Shown: piece after piece, positions 11,989 to 22,772 of the stretch | Numbering within the stretch: the stretch's first letter is position 1 | Layout: each line of letters begins with the position of its first letter | Source: Ilex aquifolium | Lineage: Eukaryota > Streptophyta > Magnoliopsida > Aquifoliales > Aquifoliaceae | DNA: 64,000 nucleotides | Assembly (NCBI GenBank): GCA_951799425.1 | Contig: OX637407.1 | Location: 2,103,501 to 2,167,500, forward strand | Reading direction: 5' to 3' | Translations under genes and position numbers: made by a program | The notes under the pieces: generated by a model | Seen by the model: only the letters and a program-made list of their open reading frames with translations | What the model was told of the DNA's origin: nothing | Database searches by the model: none

Positions 11989-12597
11989 TTGATGAAAGTG
12001 TGCATGCATCCCCCATTCCTGCCCCTTTTTCCAAATCGTTTGAAGCCACCCATGAAGGTGGCTAACTATTCTGATATAATTGAGATGTTCAAGCAGGTTA
12101 AACTAAACATCCCACTCCTCGATGCCATAAAGCAAATCCCGTCATGTGCCAAGATTTTGAAGGATTTATGTACTGTGAAGAGGAGGCTAAATGTGCACAA
12201 GAAGGCATTCCTCACCGAGCAAGTGAGCTCAATCTTGAGGACCAACACCCCACCAAAGTTCAAGGACCCCGGATGCCCTACCATTGTCGTCACAATAGGG
12301 AATTGCCGGGTGGAGCAAGCTCCCCTTGACTTGGGGGCAAGTGTGAACCTCTTACCGTACTCGGTGTATCAACAACTCCAACTTGAAGAGTTAAAGCCAA
12401 CTCCAATCACTCTTCAGTTGGCGGATCATAGCGTCAGAACACCAAGGGGAGTAGTGGAGAATGTTTTAGTTCAAGTTGATAAATTTTACTTCCCTGTTGA
12501 TTTTATTGTGCTTGACACTCACCCAGTTACAAATCTTAGCTCCCAAATTCCTGTCATACTTGGTAGACATTTTTTGCTACATCTAAAGCTGTGATTA
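11989..12597 (+). pseudogene. Aspartic protease region of element A
   Basis: After the segment VKLNIPLLDAIKQIPSCAKILKDLC comes the protease with DLGASVNLLPYSVYQQL, so the active-site Asp and Gly are intact. It continues with LQLADHSVRTPRGVVENVLVQVD and FIVLDTHP to VILGRHF. Arg-His replaces the usual Arg-Pro in the flap-side motif. It lies between the Gag linker and RT as in C. Confidence 0.8.
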
Positions 12598-14491
12598 ATT
12601 GCAGGAATGGTCTTATGAAGCTTGCATTTGGGAACATGACGATGGACCTCAATGTTTTCAACTTATCTAAACAACCGGGGGATGATGAAGAGACACATGA
12701 GATCAACCGGATCGACAAATTGGTGGATGATCACTTGGAACTAATGAGCACCTTAAAGTTGGAGCAGGAGGAGAATGTTGATATAGAGAGGGTTGATGAG
12801 CAAGAGGAGTTGGAGAGCTTGAACGGGGTAGAAAAATGGACCCCTACATTTGAGAAGCTTCCACATCAAGACAAGAAGATTTTTTCATCGAATGAGCAAA
12901 AACCCACCTTGGAGTTGAAGCCATTACCATCCCACCTCAAGTATGCATACCTAGGGGATGACAAAACTTTTTTGGTGGTGATTAGCTCAACTTTGGAGGT
13001 GAAGCAAGAAGATGAGCTTTTGAAAGTGTTAAGGAAGTATAAGGGAACAATTGGGTGGACAATTGCCAACATCAAGGGGATAAGCGCCCTTATTTGCACA
13101 CACCGCATCTACCTTGAAGAGGACTCCAAGTCGTCTCGACAATCACAAAGAAGGTTGAATCCAATCATGAAGGATGTGGTGAGAGACGAGGTATTAAAGC
13201 TACTTGACGTGGGCATCATTTTTTCGATTGCCGATAGTAAGTGGGTTAACCCCACGCAAGTAGTACCCAAGAAGTCGGGAGTCACGGTTGTTGCAAATGA
13301 AGAGAACGAGCTTCCAACAAGGGTAATCACCGGATGGAGAGTGTGCATTGATTACCGAAAGCTCAACTTGTGCACGAGAAAAGACCACTTCCCATTGCCA
13401 TTCCTCGACCAAGTGTTGGAAAGAGTAGCTGGGCATCTATTTTACTGCTTCTTGGATGGCTACTCCAGGTACAACCAGATTGAGATCGCTTTGGAGGATC
13501 AAGAAAAGACCACCTTCACTTGACCCTACGGTACTTTTGCTTACTGATGCATGACTTTTGGGTTGTGTAATGCCCCAAGGACTTTTCAACGTTGCATGAT
13601 GGAGATTTTTAGTGATATGGTGGAGAAGATTGTGGAAGTGTTTATGGATGACTTCTCGGTGTTTGGGGATTCATTCGATGGTTGTTTGGAGAACTTAGAG
13701 AAAGTTCTTGAAAGATGTGAGGAGAAAAACTTTGTGCTCAATTGGGAGAAGTGCCACTTCATGGTCAAACAAGGAATTGTGCTCGGGCACATCGTCTCTG
13801 CAAGGGGATTGAAGTGGACAAATCAATGGTGGATGCCATTTCCAACCTCCCTACGCCAAAGGTCATCAAAGATATCAGGTTGTTTCTTAGCCATGCAGGC
13901 TTTTATCGTCGTTTTATTAATGACTTTAGTGCATTGGCCCGACCTTTGACCAATTTGCTTGCAAAAGATGTCCCATTTGTTTGGTCGGATGATTGTGAGG
14001 CATTCTTTAAAAAATTAAAGAACATGCTCATCTCACCTCCAATCATGCAACCACCCAAGTGGGACTCACCATTTGAGCTTATGTGCGACGCAAGTGACTA
14101 CGCAGTCAGCGCTGTGCTCGGTCAAAGGGAAGACAAGAGACCCTATGTAATATAATATGCTAGTAAGACTCTTAATGAAGCACAAATGAATTACACCACT
14201 ACTGAAAAAGAGTTGTTAGCTGTAGTATTTGCATTGGATAAATTCTGGTCTTATATCATTGGTTCGCCTATAGTAGTCTATACCGATCACTCTACTTTGA
14301 AGTATTTGTTGTCTAAGAAGGATGCCAAACCGAGACTCATTAGGTGGATACTCCTCCTACAAGAATTCAACTTGATGATCAAAGATAAAAAGGGAGTTGA
14401 GAACGTGGTGGCAGACCATTTATCCCGACTTGTGGTACAAGATGCTGATGAGCACATTCCTATCCCTGACTCTTTTCCTGACGAGTATTGA
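12591..14491 (+). pseudogene. Reverse transcriptase and RNase H of element A
   Basis: RT motifs include VCIDYRKLNL, DHFPLPFLDQVLERVAGH, GYSRYNQIEIALEDQEKT and the catalytic FMDDFSVFG. Nonsense codons occur at 13521 and near 13545, and a frameshift near 13800 inside GHIVSARG. RNase H follows: MCDASDYAVSAVLGQ, a stop at about 14153, [47 protein letters not shown], ending DHLSRL and a stop at 14489. All catalytic acidic residues I can place are present; only the frame is broken. Confidence 0.87.
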
Positions 14492-14593
14492 CTTTCAATT
14501 CATTATGTTTGTCTTTGGTATGCTGACATATGTAATTATCTTGCAACAGGACAAATACCATCGCACTAGAGCTCGAAGGATAGAAGAAGATTC

Positions 14594-15820
14594 ATGGCGG
14601 ATGTGAAGTACTTTTACTTCGACAACCCGTACCTGTTCAATTACTGCCCTGACCAAGTCATGCGAAGATGCATACCAGAAAATGAACAACGGGAAGTCCT
14701 TGCATTTTGCCATTCGAAAGCGTGCAGTGGCCATTTCTCTTTAAAGAAGACTTCGGCGAAGATTCTACAGCCAGGTTTTTATTGGCCCTCTTTGATCAAA
14801 GATTGTATCTCTTTCTGTAAAGAATGTGATAGGTGTCAACGTTTGGGTAGTGTGACCCGAAGGAACATGATGCCCCTCTCCCCTGTACTTGTTATCGAGA
14901 TATTTGATTGTTGGGGCATCGACTTCATGGGTCCCTTCCCTATGTCATTTGGTCACCTATACATTCTGCTGGCAGTGGATTACATGTCCAAATGGGTGGA
15001 GGCTATCCTGACCAAGACCAATGACCACCGGGTCATGGTCAAGTTTCTCAAGGAGAATATATTTTTGAGGTTCGGGATGCCTCGTGCAATGATAAGCGAT
15101 GGGGGTTTGCATTTCTGTAATAGGCCATTTGCATCTTTGATGCATAAGTATGGCATCACACACAAGGTGTACACCACATATCACCCACAAACCAATGGCC
15201 AAGCCGAGTTGGCCAATAGGGAGATTAAAAATATCCTAGAGAAAATGGTGAATCCCAATAGGAAGGATTGATCATGTAGATTGATTGATGCCCTTTGGGC
15301 TTACCGCACAACTTATAAAACAGTTCTAGGTATGTCCCCCTATCGGCTTGTCTATGGAAAGGCTTGCCATTTTTCGGTTGAAATGGAACACAAGGCCTAT
15401 TGGGCCATAAAAACCTTGAACTTTAACATGAGAATGGCTGGAGAGAATAGGAAGCTTGAAATGAATGAACTGGAAGAGATTCGAAGAGATGCGTATGATA
15501 GCTCTAAAATTTCAAAAGAGCGGGCTAAGATCTTTCATGACAAATCCATTGTAAGGAAATCATTTGAGCTCGGCAAAAAAGTGCTCTTATACAACTCTCA
15601 TCTCTCAATCTTTCAAGGGAAACTCCGATCCCGTTTGGATGGCCCCTATCTTGTCAAGGTGGCCTACCCCAATGGAGTTGTAGAAGTCACAAACCCCAAA
15701 GATGGCAAGACATTCAAGGTCAATGGCCAAAGACTTAAGCCATTTTTCAAGGGTTTTGAAGGACAAGGAGTGGAGGAAGATTTGATGGATCCGGTCTACC
15801 CGGACTTGTTGGAGGAGTAA
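14594..15820 (+). pseudogene. Integrase of element A
   Basis: The frame shows the HHCC zinc motif (CHSKACSGH then CKECDRC), core Asp in WGIDFMGPF, second Asp in [10 protein letters not shown] and Glu in [12 protein letters not shown]. The C-terminal part has [14 protein letters not shown] and [12 protein letters not shown]. It ends at the TAA at 15818-15820. One TGA at 15269-15271 splits it in two; otherwise it is well preserved. No chromodomain follows, as expected for non-chromodomain Athila elements. Confidence 0.88.
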
Positions 15821-17924
15821 CTGTTCTTATGCTTTTTAGTGTAAAATTGTTTTTACTTATTATCTGTTTATGTTTACTTACTTTAAATTCGCGTATAGTG
15901 TTGTTTTTCTTAGTTGCAGATGATCTTGTTTTTGTCAAAACTCAAGTGCGAGGTGTTCTCTAACCCTACTCATCTTTTTACAGTCCTTCATTACATATCA
16001 TATCTTTTTTGTTGCATTGAGGACAATGCATGAATCAAGTTGGGGGGTGAGGTGCACCATTTGTATGATACACCAGTGTTTGTGGAAATTTTTGTTGAGA
16101 ATACCAATTTTTGTGGTGAAAATTCACCTTTCACATATCATACATATTTTTTGTTCACAATAGTTACAAATTTTGTGAAAATTTTGAAAATTTTTGTGAA
16201 AATATCTGAGTTTTGACATGTATTCCCTTATTAAGAGTGTTATGGGTTTGTTTGTTGATTCGTTAATCGTAGCTTGAATTTTGAATACATGAGCACATTA
16301 TAGAAGTTAATCCTATGCTTGAGTATCACTTATGCATTGCTTTTGAACTCACTAATATGTTGAATGTGTAATTTAATCATTTTACGGATTAAGTTCACAT
16401 TTTAGAGCTTGACATGAATAGTGGAGATGAGTAAGGACCCATGAGAGCTTTAGTGCCAATCCTTGTTTGGAGGGAACTTACATTTACTCAAGGAACAATT
16501 TTTCAAATTCTAAATTTGTTCAATAATCTCATTATGTTTGTTTTGGTTAGTTGCATTTGGGTAGGGGATTGAATTTGTCTTGATATGTATAATGCTCTCC
16601 CATGCCCATCTAGAAAGGATCTTAGGCCATCTTTGATTTATTTTGAGCCTTTGCCCTTTTTCTTGTGAAAGTTTATCCCTAGTGCCGTGATTGAGCCTTA
16701 ATTGTAAATTCGTTTCCATACCACATATTTGACCAAGCCAGTGCAAAATGATAAAAATCTACCACACCTTGGTTGTTCCTAGAGTTGAATATGAGTGATC
16801 ATAAAAGAGAAGGAAGTATGGTGTGTAAACTCAAACAAAAGGTATGAATGAGGTTGAAACTCAAAGAGTTGAATAGAAAAGAGTGAAAATCCAAGAAAAG
16901 GAGAAAAAAAAAGGGGTGAAAAGAAGAAAGATTGATCAAAAAGAAAAGGAAAATGTTAAGGAAAAGAAAGAAAAGAAACAAAGAGTGTGGTGGTCGTGTT
17001 TGACTGAAAATCCCATGAAAAGGGGGATGTTTTTGAATAAAAGTCACTCACTCGGAACAACCCTCTTTGTTATCCTATTTTCTTCATTTCAATTGCCTCA
17101 ATATCACCCCAAGGCCCCATTATAACCCGTGAAAGTCCTAAATGATCTAGAGAAGCATGGGAGATGCATACTTTTAGAGAAAAAGAGAAGTTGGTTTACT
17201 ATCTAATACCCTAGCATTCCTTTCATGAGATTATGCCAAGATTGTTTCATTTTCATGCATGAACTTCATTTTTGGATTATACGTGAGCATACTTCGTTTT
17301 GTGCACAAGATTCTATCTCACATATACACATGGAGAGCATGCGAGGATAACTAGAGTGTAATTCATTGTTGAGAGACACCCTTGGTGAGGTTGCATCAAA
17401 GCTTAATTTGGATAGCCAAAGTGATTATGAACTCTGTTGTGTAAATGCTTAAATTATATGTCCATAGCACATACACACGAGTTTGAAAATGAATGTGTAG
17501 ATGCATACTCTAGACTAGCATTTATAGTCATAGTTCTGCTCATGTGTGCTTGATTCTGGCATTTGATCGAAGTGTTAAGTAGCCCTATGCTTGCGGGATA
17601 GGGGAATATTGCTCAAATTTCGATAGTTGGTAGGAATCAGGAATGCCCCGGTTATTTGAATATATGTCTTACATTTTGGGGGTTCATTTTGGTAGTTAAA
17701 TATAGAAATTTAGACCTTGTCTTTTGAAAGCATCATAATTTTAAATCATATTGCAATTTCAGTAATGACTTGGGGCGTGATGGTTCAAATTGTGGTTTAG
17801 AAGTGTAGCACATGTTTTGGTGGAGTAGAGGTCAATAATAGAGTGTTAGAATGTGTAGGAATGGAAATGAAGTGGAGATGAAGTGATTTGGATAGCAGAG
17901 GTTTATTTTACAAATATGTTAAAA
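15821..17924 (+). other. 2.1-kb conserved noncoding block after pol of A
   Basis: No gene is visible. The block holds the internal PPT-like motif (16037-16050), a highly conserved stretch at 16612-16700 (from GGATCTTAGGCCATC to GCCGTGATTGAGCC), a purine-rich tract at about 16860-16985, and further blocks such as CATGAGATTATGCCAA (17225) and GTTGAGAGACACCC (about 17372). The same series occurs in H (37820-39300) and, more diverged, in C (56400-57600). In A it lies before ORF2; in C it lies after it. Confidence 0.65.
16037..16050 (+). other. Internal polypurine-tract-like motif after pol (A)
   Basis: AAGTTGGGGGGTGA lies downstream of TTGAGGACAATGCATG. It is nearly identical to the terminal PPT at 19999-20011 (AAGTTGGGGGGTG). 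It recurs at the same place in H, C and B. Confidence 0.5.
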
Positions 17925-17929
17925 CTTAT

Positions 17930-18046
17930 CGGTAGGCCATACCGGTAGGTTTTGGATACTGGTTCTACACCCACCGCAAACCTACCGATAGGTTTTGCTC
18001 ACTGGAGTAAAACCTACTGTTAGGTTTCCATCGGCCTACCGGTAGG
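17930..18046 (+). promoter_or_regulatory. Internal CCTACCGGTAGG array upstream of ORF2 (A)
   Basis: It holds four to five full or near copies; the perfect one is at 18035-18046. The interval text (CCGCAAACCTACCGATAGG, TTTTGCTCACTGGAGTAAAAC) is almost the same as in the 5' LTR at 8653-8696. It ends 300 bases before the ORF2 ATG at 18346. The bases 18047-18345 between are a C- and T-rich leader without a clear TATA box. Confidence 0.6.
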
Positions 18047-18345
18047 TTTTGCCCAGAATGCCAAAATTAGGGCTTTTAATCAATTTTTTTCGGGAAAACT
18101 GTTCATTGTCTTCCCAAAGCACAAACCCTAAGGCATTTCTCTCCCCCTCCAAACATTCCTAAGCTTCCAAATTCCTCACCTATTGCATTAATCTCTCAAA
18201 ACTCACTCCTAGGACTGTTGATTTAGTGGTTTTTAGTGAAGATTTGAGAAGTTCATCTTTTAAACCCTAGTTTTGCCGAAAATTCCCCAAGCCCTAACCT
18301 CTTTTACTCTTTCCAAAAGTCCCAAAATCTTTGCAATGGTTCGCC

Positions 18346-19682
18346 ATGGTAGGATCCTCCGAGATGTTGTGGACCCCGATTGAGGGGTTTATTTTGGCTC
18401 TCTTGTCACTTGTGATGTTTGGGGCACTGTTGCTATGCATGGCCTGCACCAAGCTCACCGGGCCAAGCTCTCCACAGCCCGAGGGTGCGAGTGCCCGGAA
18501 GAGAGGTGGGGAAGGGTCTAGTGGAGACCATGGTGAGCGACGGAAGAAGACGAGGAACGATGCTAAGTACCAAAGCATCGAAGAAAAGAATGTAACCTAT
18601 GAAAGGTTTGTGGATAGGATATCCCTAGGTCCGACCAATGAGGTTGTGAGGATCATGGAGGCCCACAGGATTGGGATTTGGTTCAAGCCTGTGAGTGGAT
18701 TCAATTTGTTTTTATGCCGAGAGTTTTACCAAAAACTCAAGGTGGTGGACGAGGACGCGGAGATTTTGAGAACGAACGTGAGGGGCAGGACTTTTGATGT
18801 GACCCCTATGGTGATTGCCACCTTTATGGAGTACGAGAGGCCACCTCCCTCTACCCCAGTGTATCCTCATAACATCATGAGGGTCAAGACCATCCCAGAA
18901 TACGTTGCTTCAATGTACGAGGACCCGACTCAGTTTAGGGGAGCGGTCTAAGTCGAGGGCCTCAAACACGCATACGGGATGATGAACAAGATTTTACATT
19001 ATAACCTGCTCCCGAGGGGCGCCGAGAAGACTCCTAACATTGAAAAACTTGCCCTCTTGGATGCAGTGATGACAGGGAAGGCAATGGATATTGCACTCAT
19101 TATCTGGGAGGTGATGAAGGAGTTCGCCCAGGCTAGAAAGCCGAAGGCGAACCTTATATTTGGGAGCCTGGTCACCCGGATGTGCGATCATTTCAAGGAG
19201 AAGGGTTATGCCCTTGACAAGTTGACCCCCCCCCCCCCCCCGAGACTGGAGCCATAGGAAAAGACAGCAGTAGCAAGAGGTCTGCTATGACTCGAGGCGA
19301 GAGTACTAGGGCTCCGAGACCGGGGTCGTTTGGTGCAAGACCTTCCTCTGAGTGGCCATCTTTCCCTGGGCCATCTATTTCTGCACCGGAGCACTCAGTA
19401 TCTCAGTGCCTCGATGCATTAGAGGAGACAGTTTTCGGGATCTCGGCGATGATGACCAGACTATTTCAGCACACATTCCCTAGCGAGCCGATCCTAGGTG
19501 GACCACCACCTCCAGCTGCTGGACCCTCTGCCTCTGCCCCTTCAGCTTCCACTGTAGTTGAGGTGGGGGACTCAGATGAGGACGACGATGATGAAGAGGA
19601 GGAGGGCTCTAAGGAGGACTCTGGAGAGGAGGATGCTGGTGATGATGATGACGGTGACGGGGAGGATAGAGATGTTGATTAG
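18346..19682 (+). pseudogene. ORF2 of element A (putative plant transposon protein type), nearly intact
   Basis: ATG at 18346 is the first in this frame. The roughly 445-codon product starts with a hydrophobic stretch (GFILALLSLVMFGALLLCM, residues about 14-32). A basic patch (ERRKKTR) follows, then a domain shared with C's ORF2 (REFYQKL, NVRGRTFDVTP, and later a KLALLDAVMTGKAMDI segment and FGSLVTRMCDHF). A Pro/Ser region and a very acidic tail (DSDEDDDDEEEE) end it. Defects are one TAA at 18949-18951 and one frameshift inside the 16-C run at 19226-19241. It occupies the env-like position of Athila/Calypso elements. Function unknown; the hydrophobic stretch may be a membrane anchor. Confidence 0.7.
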
Positions 19683-20011
19683 GGTTCATTTGTTCTCTTT
19701 TTTTCCTTTTCAATTTGGGGTTGTACATAGCTAGGAGTGGAGTCATTGGCCTAGTAGAAGAGTCTTTAGGAATTTTAGGCCGTTTTGTCTCTTTTTGAAT
19801 TCTAACTCCATGTACTCCAATTTTGAAAGTAATTAATGAAATACCACAGTTGTTGTTCCATCTATTTCAAGTTCATTTTGTTAATTGCATTGTGATTTTT
19901 GTATTTTGAATGCTTGGTGAATTACTTGTGTAAATGGAATGTTGTAATTCCATACTCGTTGATTTGAAAGTAAACTTTGCTAGGGACTAGCAAAGCTCAA
20001 GTTGGGGGGTG
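19683..20011 (+). other. 3' untranslated tail and polypurine tract of A
   Basis: About 330 bases of T-rich noncoding DNA end in CTAGGGACTAGCAAAGCTCAAGTTGGGGGGTG, of which the purine part 19999-20011 is the PPT. The right LTR starts directly after it. The motif CTAGGGACTAGCAA also precedes the PPT of H and, slightly changed, of C and D. Confidence 0.75.
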
Positions 20012-21598
20012 TAATTAGCATAAAATATTGCATATCTTATGTACATTTGCACCCCTTTTATGCTTACTTTTGTAGTGAAAATGTGAGGAAATGCAATGTT
20101 GCAACTTATAATGAGGTTTCGGTGTTTTTGCAAATAAAAGAGCTTAAATGGTGCATGTTAGGCCCTATCATGGTGCTTAAAGTCAATGGAGTTGAGGGGG
20201 AGGCTTGATGAGAGCTTGGAAGGTGAAGGAACCAAGAATTGAGAAAAATAAAGGAAAACCTACCGGTAGGTTTTGACTACTGGATGTGCACCTACCGCAA
20301 ACCTACCGGTATGTTTACCATCGACCTACTGGTAGGTTTTACTGAAAACGCAAGACTTTTGCAACTCAGCTCCAACTGCTTGGGGGTCCCACCTACACTT
20401 CTCCCACACCTTCCCTGACATGTTCCACATACAACCATGCCATCTCTTACACAAAAGCCTGACTTGGAAGAAGAAGCATGGAAGAAGAAAAGAGAGAGGC
20501 TGACAAAGTGGTAGGGGGTGCAGGCTTCCAAACCTACCCAATTTATGAATACTCTGCACAATACAGACCATAGAGCTACATGGGTGAAAATATAGAAAAC
20601 ATTAGACATTATTCAGTTGGTATTGCATTGTAAAGAGAGAAGCTCCAAGGTAGAAGACATAGTTAGAGAGAGAAAGCTTAGATTTCTTGCATTTCTTCCA
20701 CCCATTTCACTTGTAATCTTTCTTAAGACTCTTGTAAGCTTCATTTAATGTCTTTAATGTTATTTATTACAAGTACATTGCAAGTTTAGTTCTTCATTTT
20801 GGATTTTACCATTGTTGCAAGAAGTTTTCTTCATTTCAAGTTTTAAAATGGGTATTGAATGTTTTTATTCCTAGTTTAAGTTTCCTTGCATTAAACTAAG
20901 TTCCAATCTTTACAATGAATCTTCATTACATTTATGTTCTTGCTTTAAATATGAGTAGCTAAGCTTATAGTTGGCTAATCCAAGGGAGAACTCCTCTTGG
21001 GTATGCTAAATCAACTCTTTCTTCTTTCCCCCTCGTAGTATACGTTGGTTTGGTTTGACTAGGTTGAGTGTGGACATGGTTGTGAGTTCTTGATATACCA
21101 TAGACTTGTCACAGTGTATGCTTGAATCCTCACCTCCATTTTAGTCCCGCGCTTCCTATGAATCAATCAAACATCTAGACACCATTGGAGGAAGGTCTTG
21201 AGTTGATTTGGCATTCCCATTGGAATGACCTCTTCGGATTAGCCAACACTTGTTTCCATTACATTTATATAACCAATCTTCACTCACCAAAACTCAAACA
21301 TCAAAGATTTTTACATTTTTCCTTTTTCACCAAAATCACCTTCAAAACGATTCAGCTCATTCCCTGAGGAGACGACCTTGGAATACGATTTCCAAGTAAA
21401 ACACGACACTCGAAAGTCTCCCTGCGCTTGGGGAACACTTTTGTTTGCACACACACACGCATTTTCATTCCCACTATTCCGTTTACCTCATCTCTTGCAT
21501 CATTCCGAGGGAGAGTGACACTCCCCTATCCGTATAAGCCATACACATACTACGGGATGATGTTCAGAGATTAGGAACAGATAGAAAGAAGTCAAGCA
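20012..21598 (+). repeat. 3' LTR of element A
   Basis: It is colinear with 8373-10032 and ends GTCAAGCA before the duplication GTAAG. The first bases read TAATTAGC, so the canonical TG is mutated. It is 73 bases shorter than the 5' LTR. Part of the gap lies in the palindrome array, where one unit between 20302 and 20322 is lost; one perfect palindrome remains at 20259-20270. Confidence 0.9.
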
Positions 21599-21603
21599 GT
21601 AAG
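21599..21603. repeat. Target site duplication GTAAG, right copy (element A)
   Basis: It is identical to 8368-8372. Immediately to the right, the minus-strand gag of B resumes. Confidence 0.9.
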
Positions 21604-22664
21604 GCTTGTTGAAGTTGAAAATTGTATTTGTTTGTTCCAACAAGACCTCTTTGAATGCTGGAATGGTGGGACACTCCCCAGTAGGGTGTCTTGTCAGCGC
21701 ACAAATCCCACACACTTGTTCTGTGGGAGGGCCAACATCAACTTGATGTATCTTTTTCATCTCTAAAGCTTCAAGCTTTCGAGATAGGGTGGACATTTTT
21801 GCTCTTAGGTCATCACCTTCTTTCAAGACATACTTACCCCCTTGGTAAGCAGATGGTCTGGCTTCAACAGTGGTAGGAGAGGCTAAGTCCCACATCTAAG
21901 AACTATCAGATATGGTGTCAAAAAAATTGAATGCCTCCTCCGGACTCTTTCCCATGAATTCTCCTTGAGCCATCATTTCGACAAATTGACGTAGTCTAGT
22001 GGGCAAGGAGTCATAAAAAATCCTACCAAAGTCCAATTCTCAAAAGTATGGTGTGGGCATGACTGGAGAAGATACTTGAATCTCTCCCAACATTGGTAAA
22101 ATGTCTCTCCTTCTTTAACCGAAAAATTCATGATTTGCCTTTTGAGTGCATTAGTGCGGTGTAGAGGAAAAAACTTTCTGAAAAATTCATTCTGTAATGT
22201 CTGCCAGTTAGGTATTAAATGGGCTTTTAAAGAATTTAGCCATTGTTTAGCTTTGTCCTTTAAAGAGAAAGGAAAAAGTTTCAACTTGGTCAGCTCAGTG
22301 TTGTCTTGAAATGTTCCACATACCTCCTCAAAATCTTTTATATGCAGATACGGATTTTCAGATTCGAGTCCATGAAATTGAGGTAGTAGTTGCACTGTCC
22401 CCGCCATTACATTAAAGAGGGGCGCATTTGTAGGAAACACAAAACAAGAGGGGAGACTATTTCTTGTGGGATGTAAGTAATCCCGCAAAGTGCGAAAGTT
22501 AGGAACTTCCCCCTCTCTCATAGGAACTTCTCCTTGTCTCTCATTATTTGTCATACTATTGTCAAAAGAGTCTGCTATTGATCTACGTGAAGATGGTTCA
22601 AACTAATTCACAGACCCAACAGATTCTGCCGACAAATTTTAAAGTGATGATTGTCCTCAGACAT
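21604..22664 (-). pseudogene. Gag of element B, N-terminal part (right of insertion)
   Basis: Start is near the ATG at 22664 by analogy with C. The first 35 codons are frameshifted, then the frame is open from 22554 with LRDYLHPTRN, LPQFHGLESENPYLHIKDFEE, LKLFPFSLKDKAKQWLNSLK and FFPLHRTNALKRQIM. After a shift near 21970 it continues with the zinc knuckle CGICALTRHPTGEC (about 21710-21669) and stops at NKPY, where A is inserted. The remainder is at 8372-7502. Confidence 0.85.
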
Positions 22665-22748
22665 AAAAGAAAAATTATAAACAGTAAATTAAAAATATAT
22701 ATACAAATGAATGTCCTTTTACCTTTTACTTTAAAATACCTTTTTGGT

Positions 22749-22766
22749 TCCCCGACAACGGCGCCA
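22749..22766 (-). other. Primer-binding site of B (tRNA-Asp type)
   Basis: The minus strand reads TGGCGCCGTTGTCGGGGA, 17 of 18 identical to the complement of the plant tRNA-Asp 3' end. It lies 6 bases inside the LTR end. Confidence 0.85.
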
Positions 22767-22772
22767 AAAACT

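Larger units (their letters stand above)
8373..21598 (+). mobile_element. Full-length Athila/Calypso-like element A (13.2 kb)
   Basis: Two LTRs, a tRNA-Asp-type PBS, gag, protease, RT, RNase H, integrase, a 2.1-kb noncoding block, a palindrome array, ORF2 and a PPT (TTGGGGGGTG) occur in that order. A five-base duplication GTAAG flanks it. It lies in gag of element B, so it is younger than B. gag-pol has many stops and several frameshifts. The LTRs (1660 and 1587 bp) differ by substitutions and small deletions, so it is not recent. Confidence 0.93.

Noticed and set aside
16883..17125. Lys/Glu-rich 80-codon frame
   Set aside because: It coincides with the conserved purine-rich noncoding tract; in H and C the tract is present but the frame is not.
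18336..18383. Upstream ATG at 18336 as start of ORF2 of A
   Set aside because: That frame stops after 15 codons; the ATG at 18346 opens the frame with the homologous domain.
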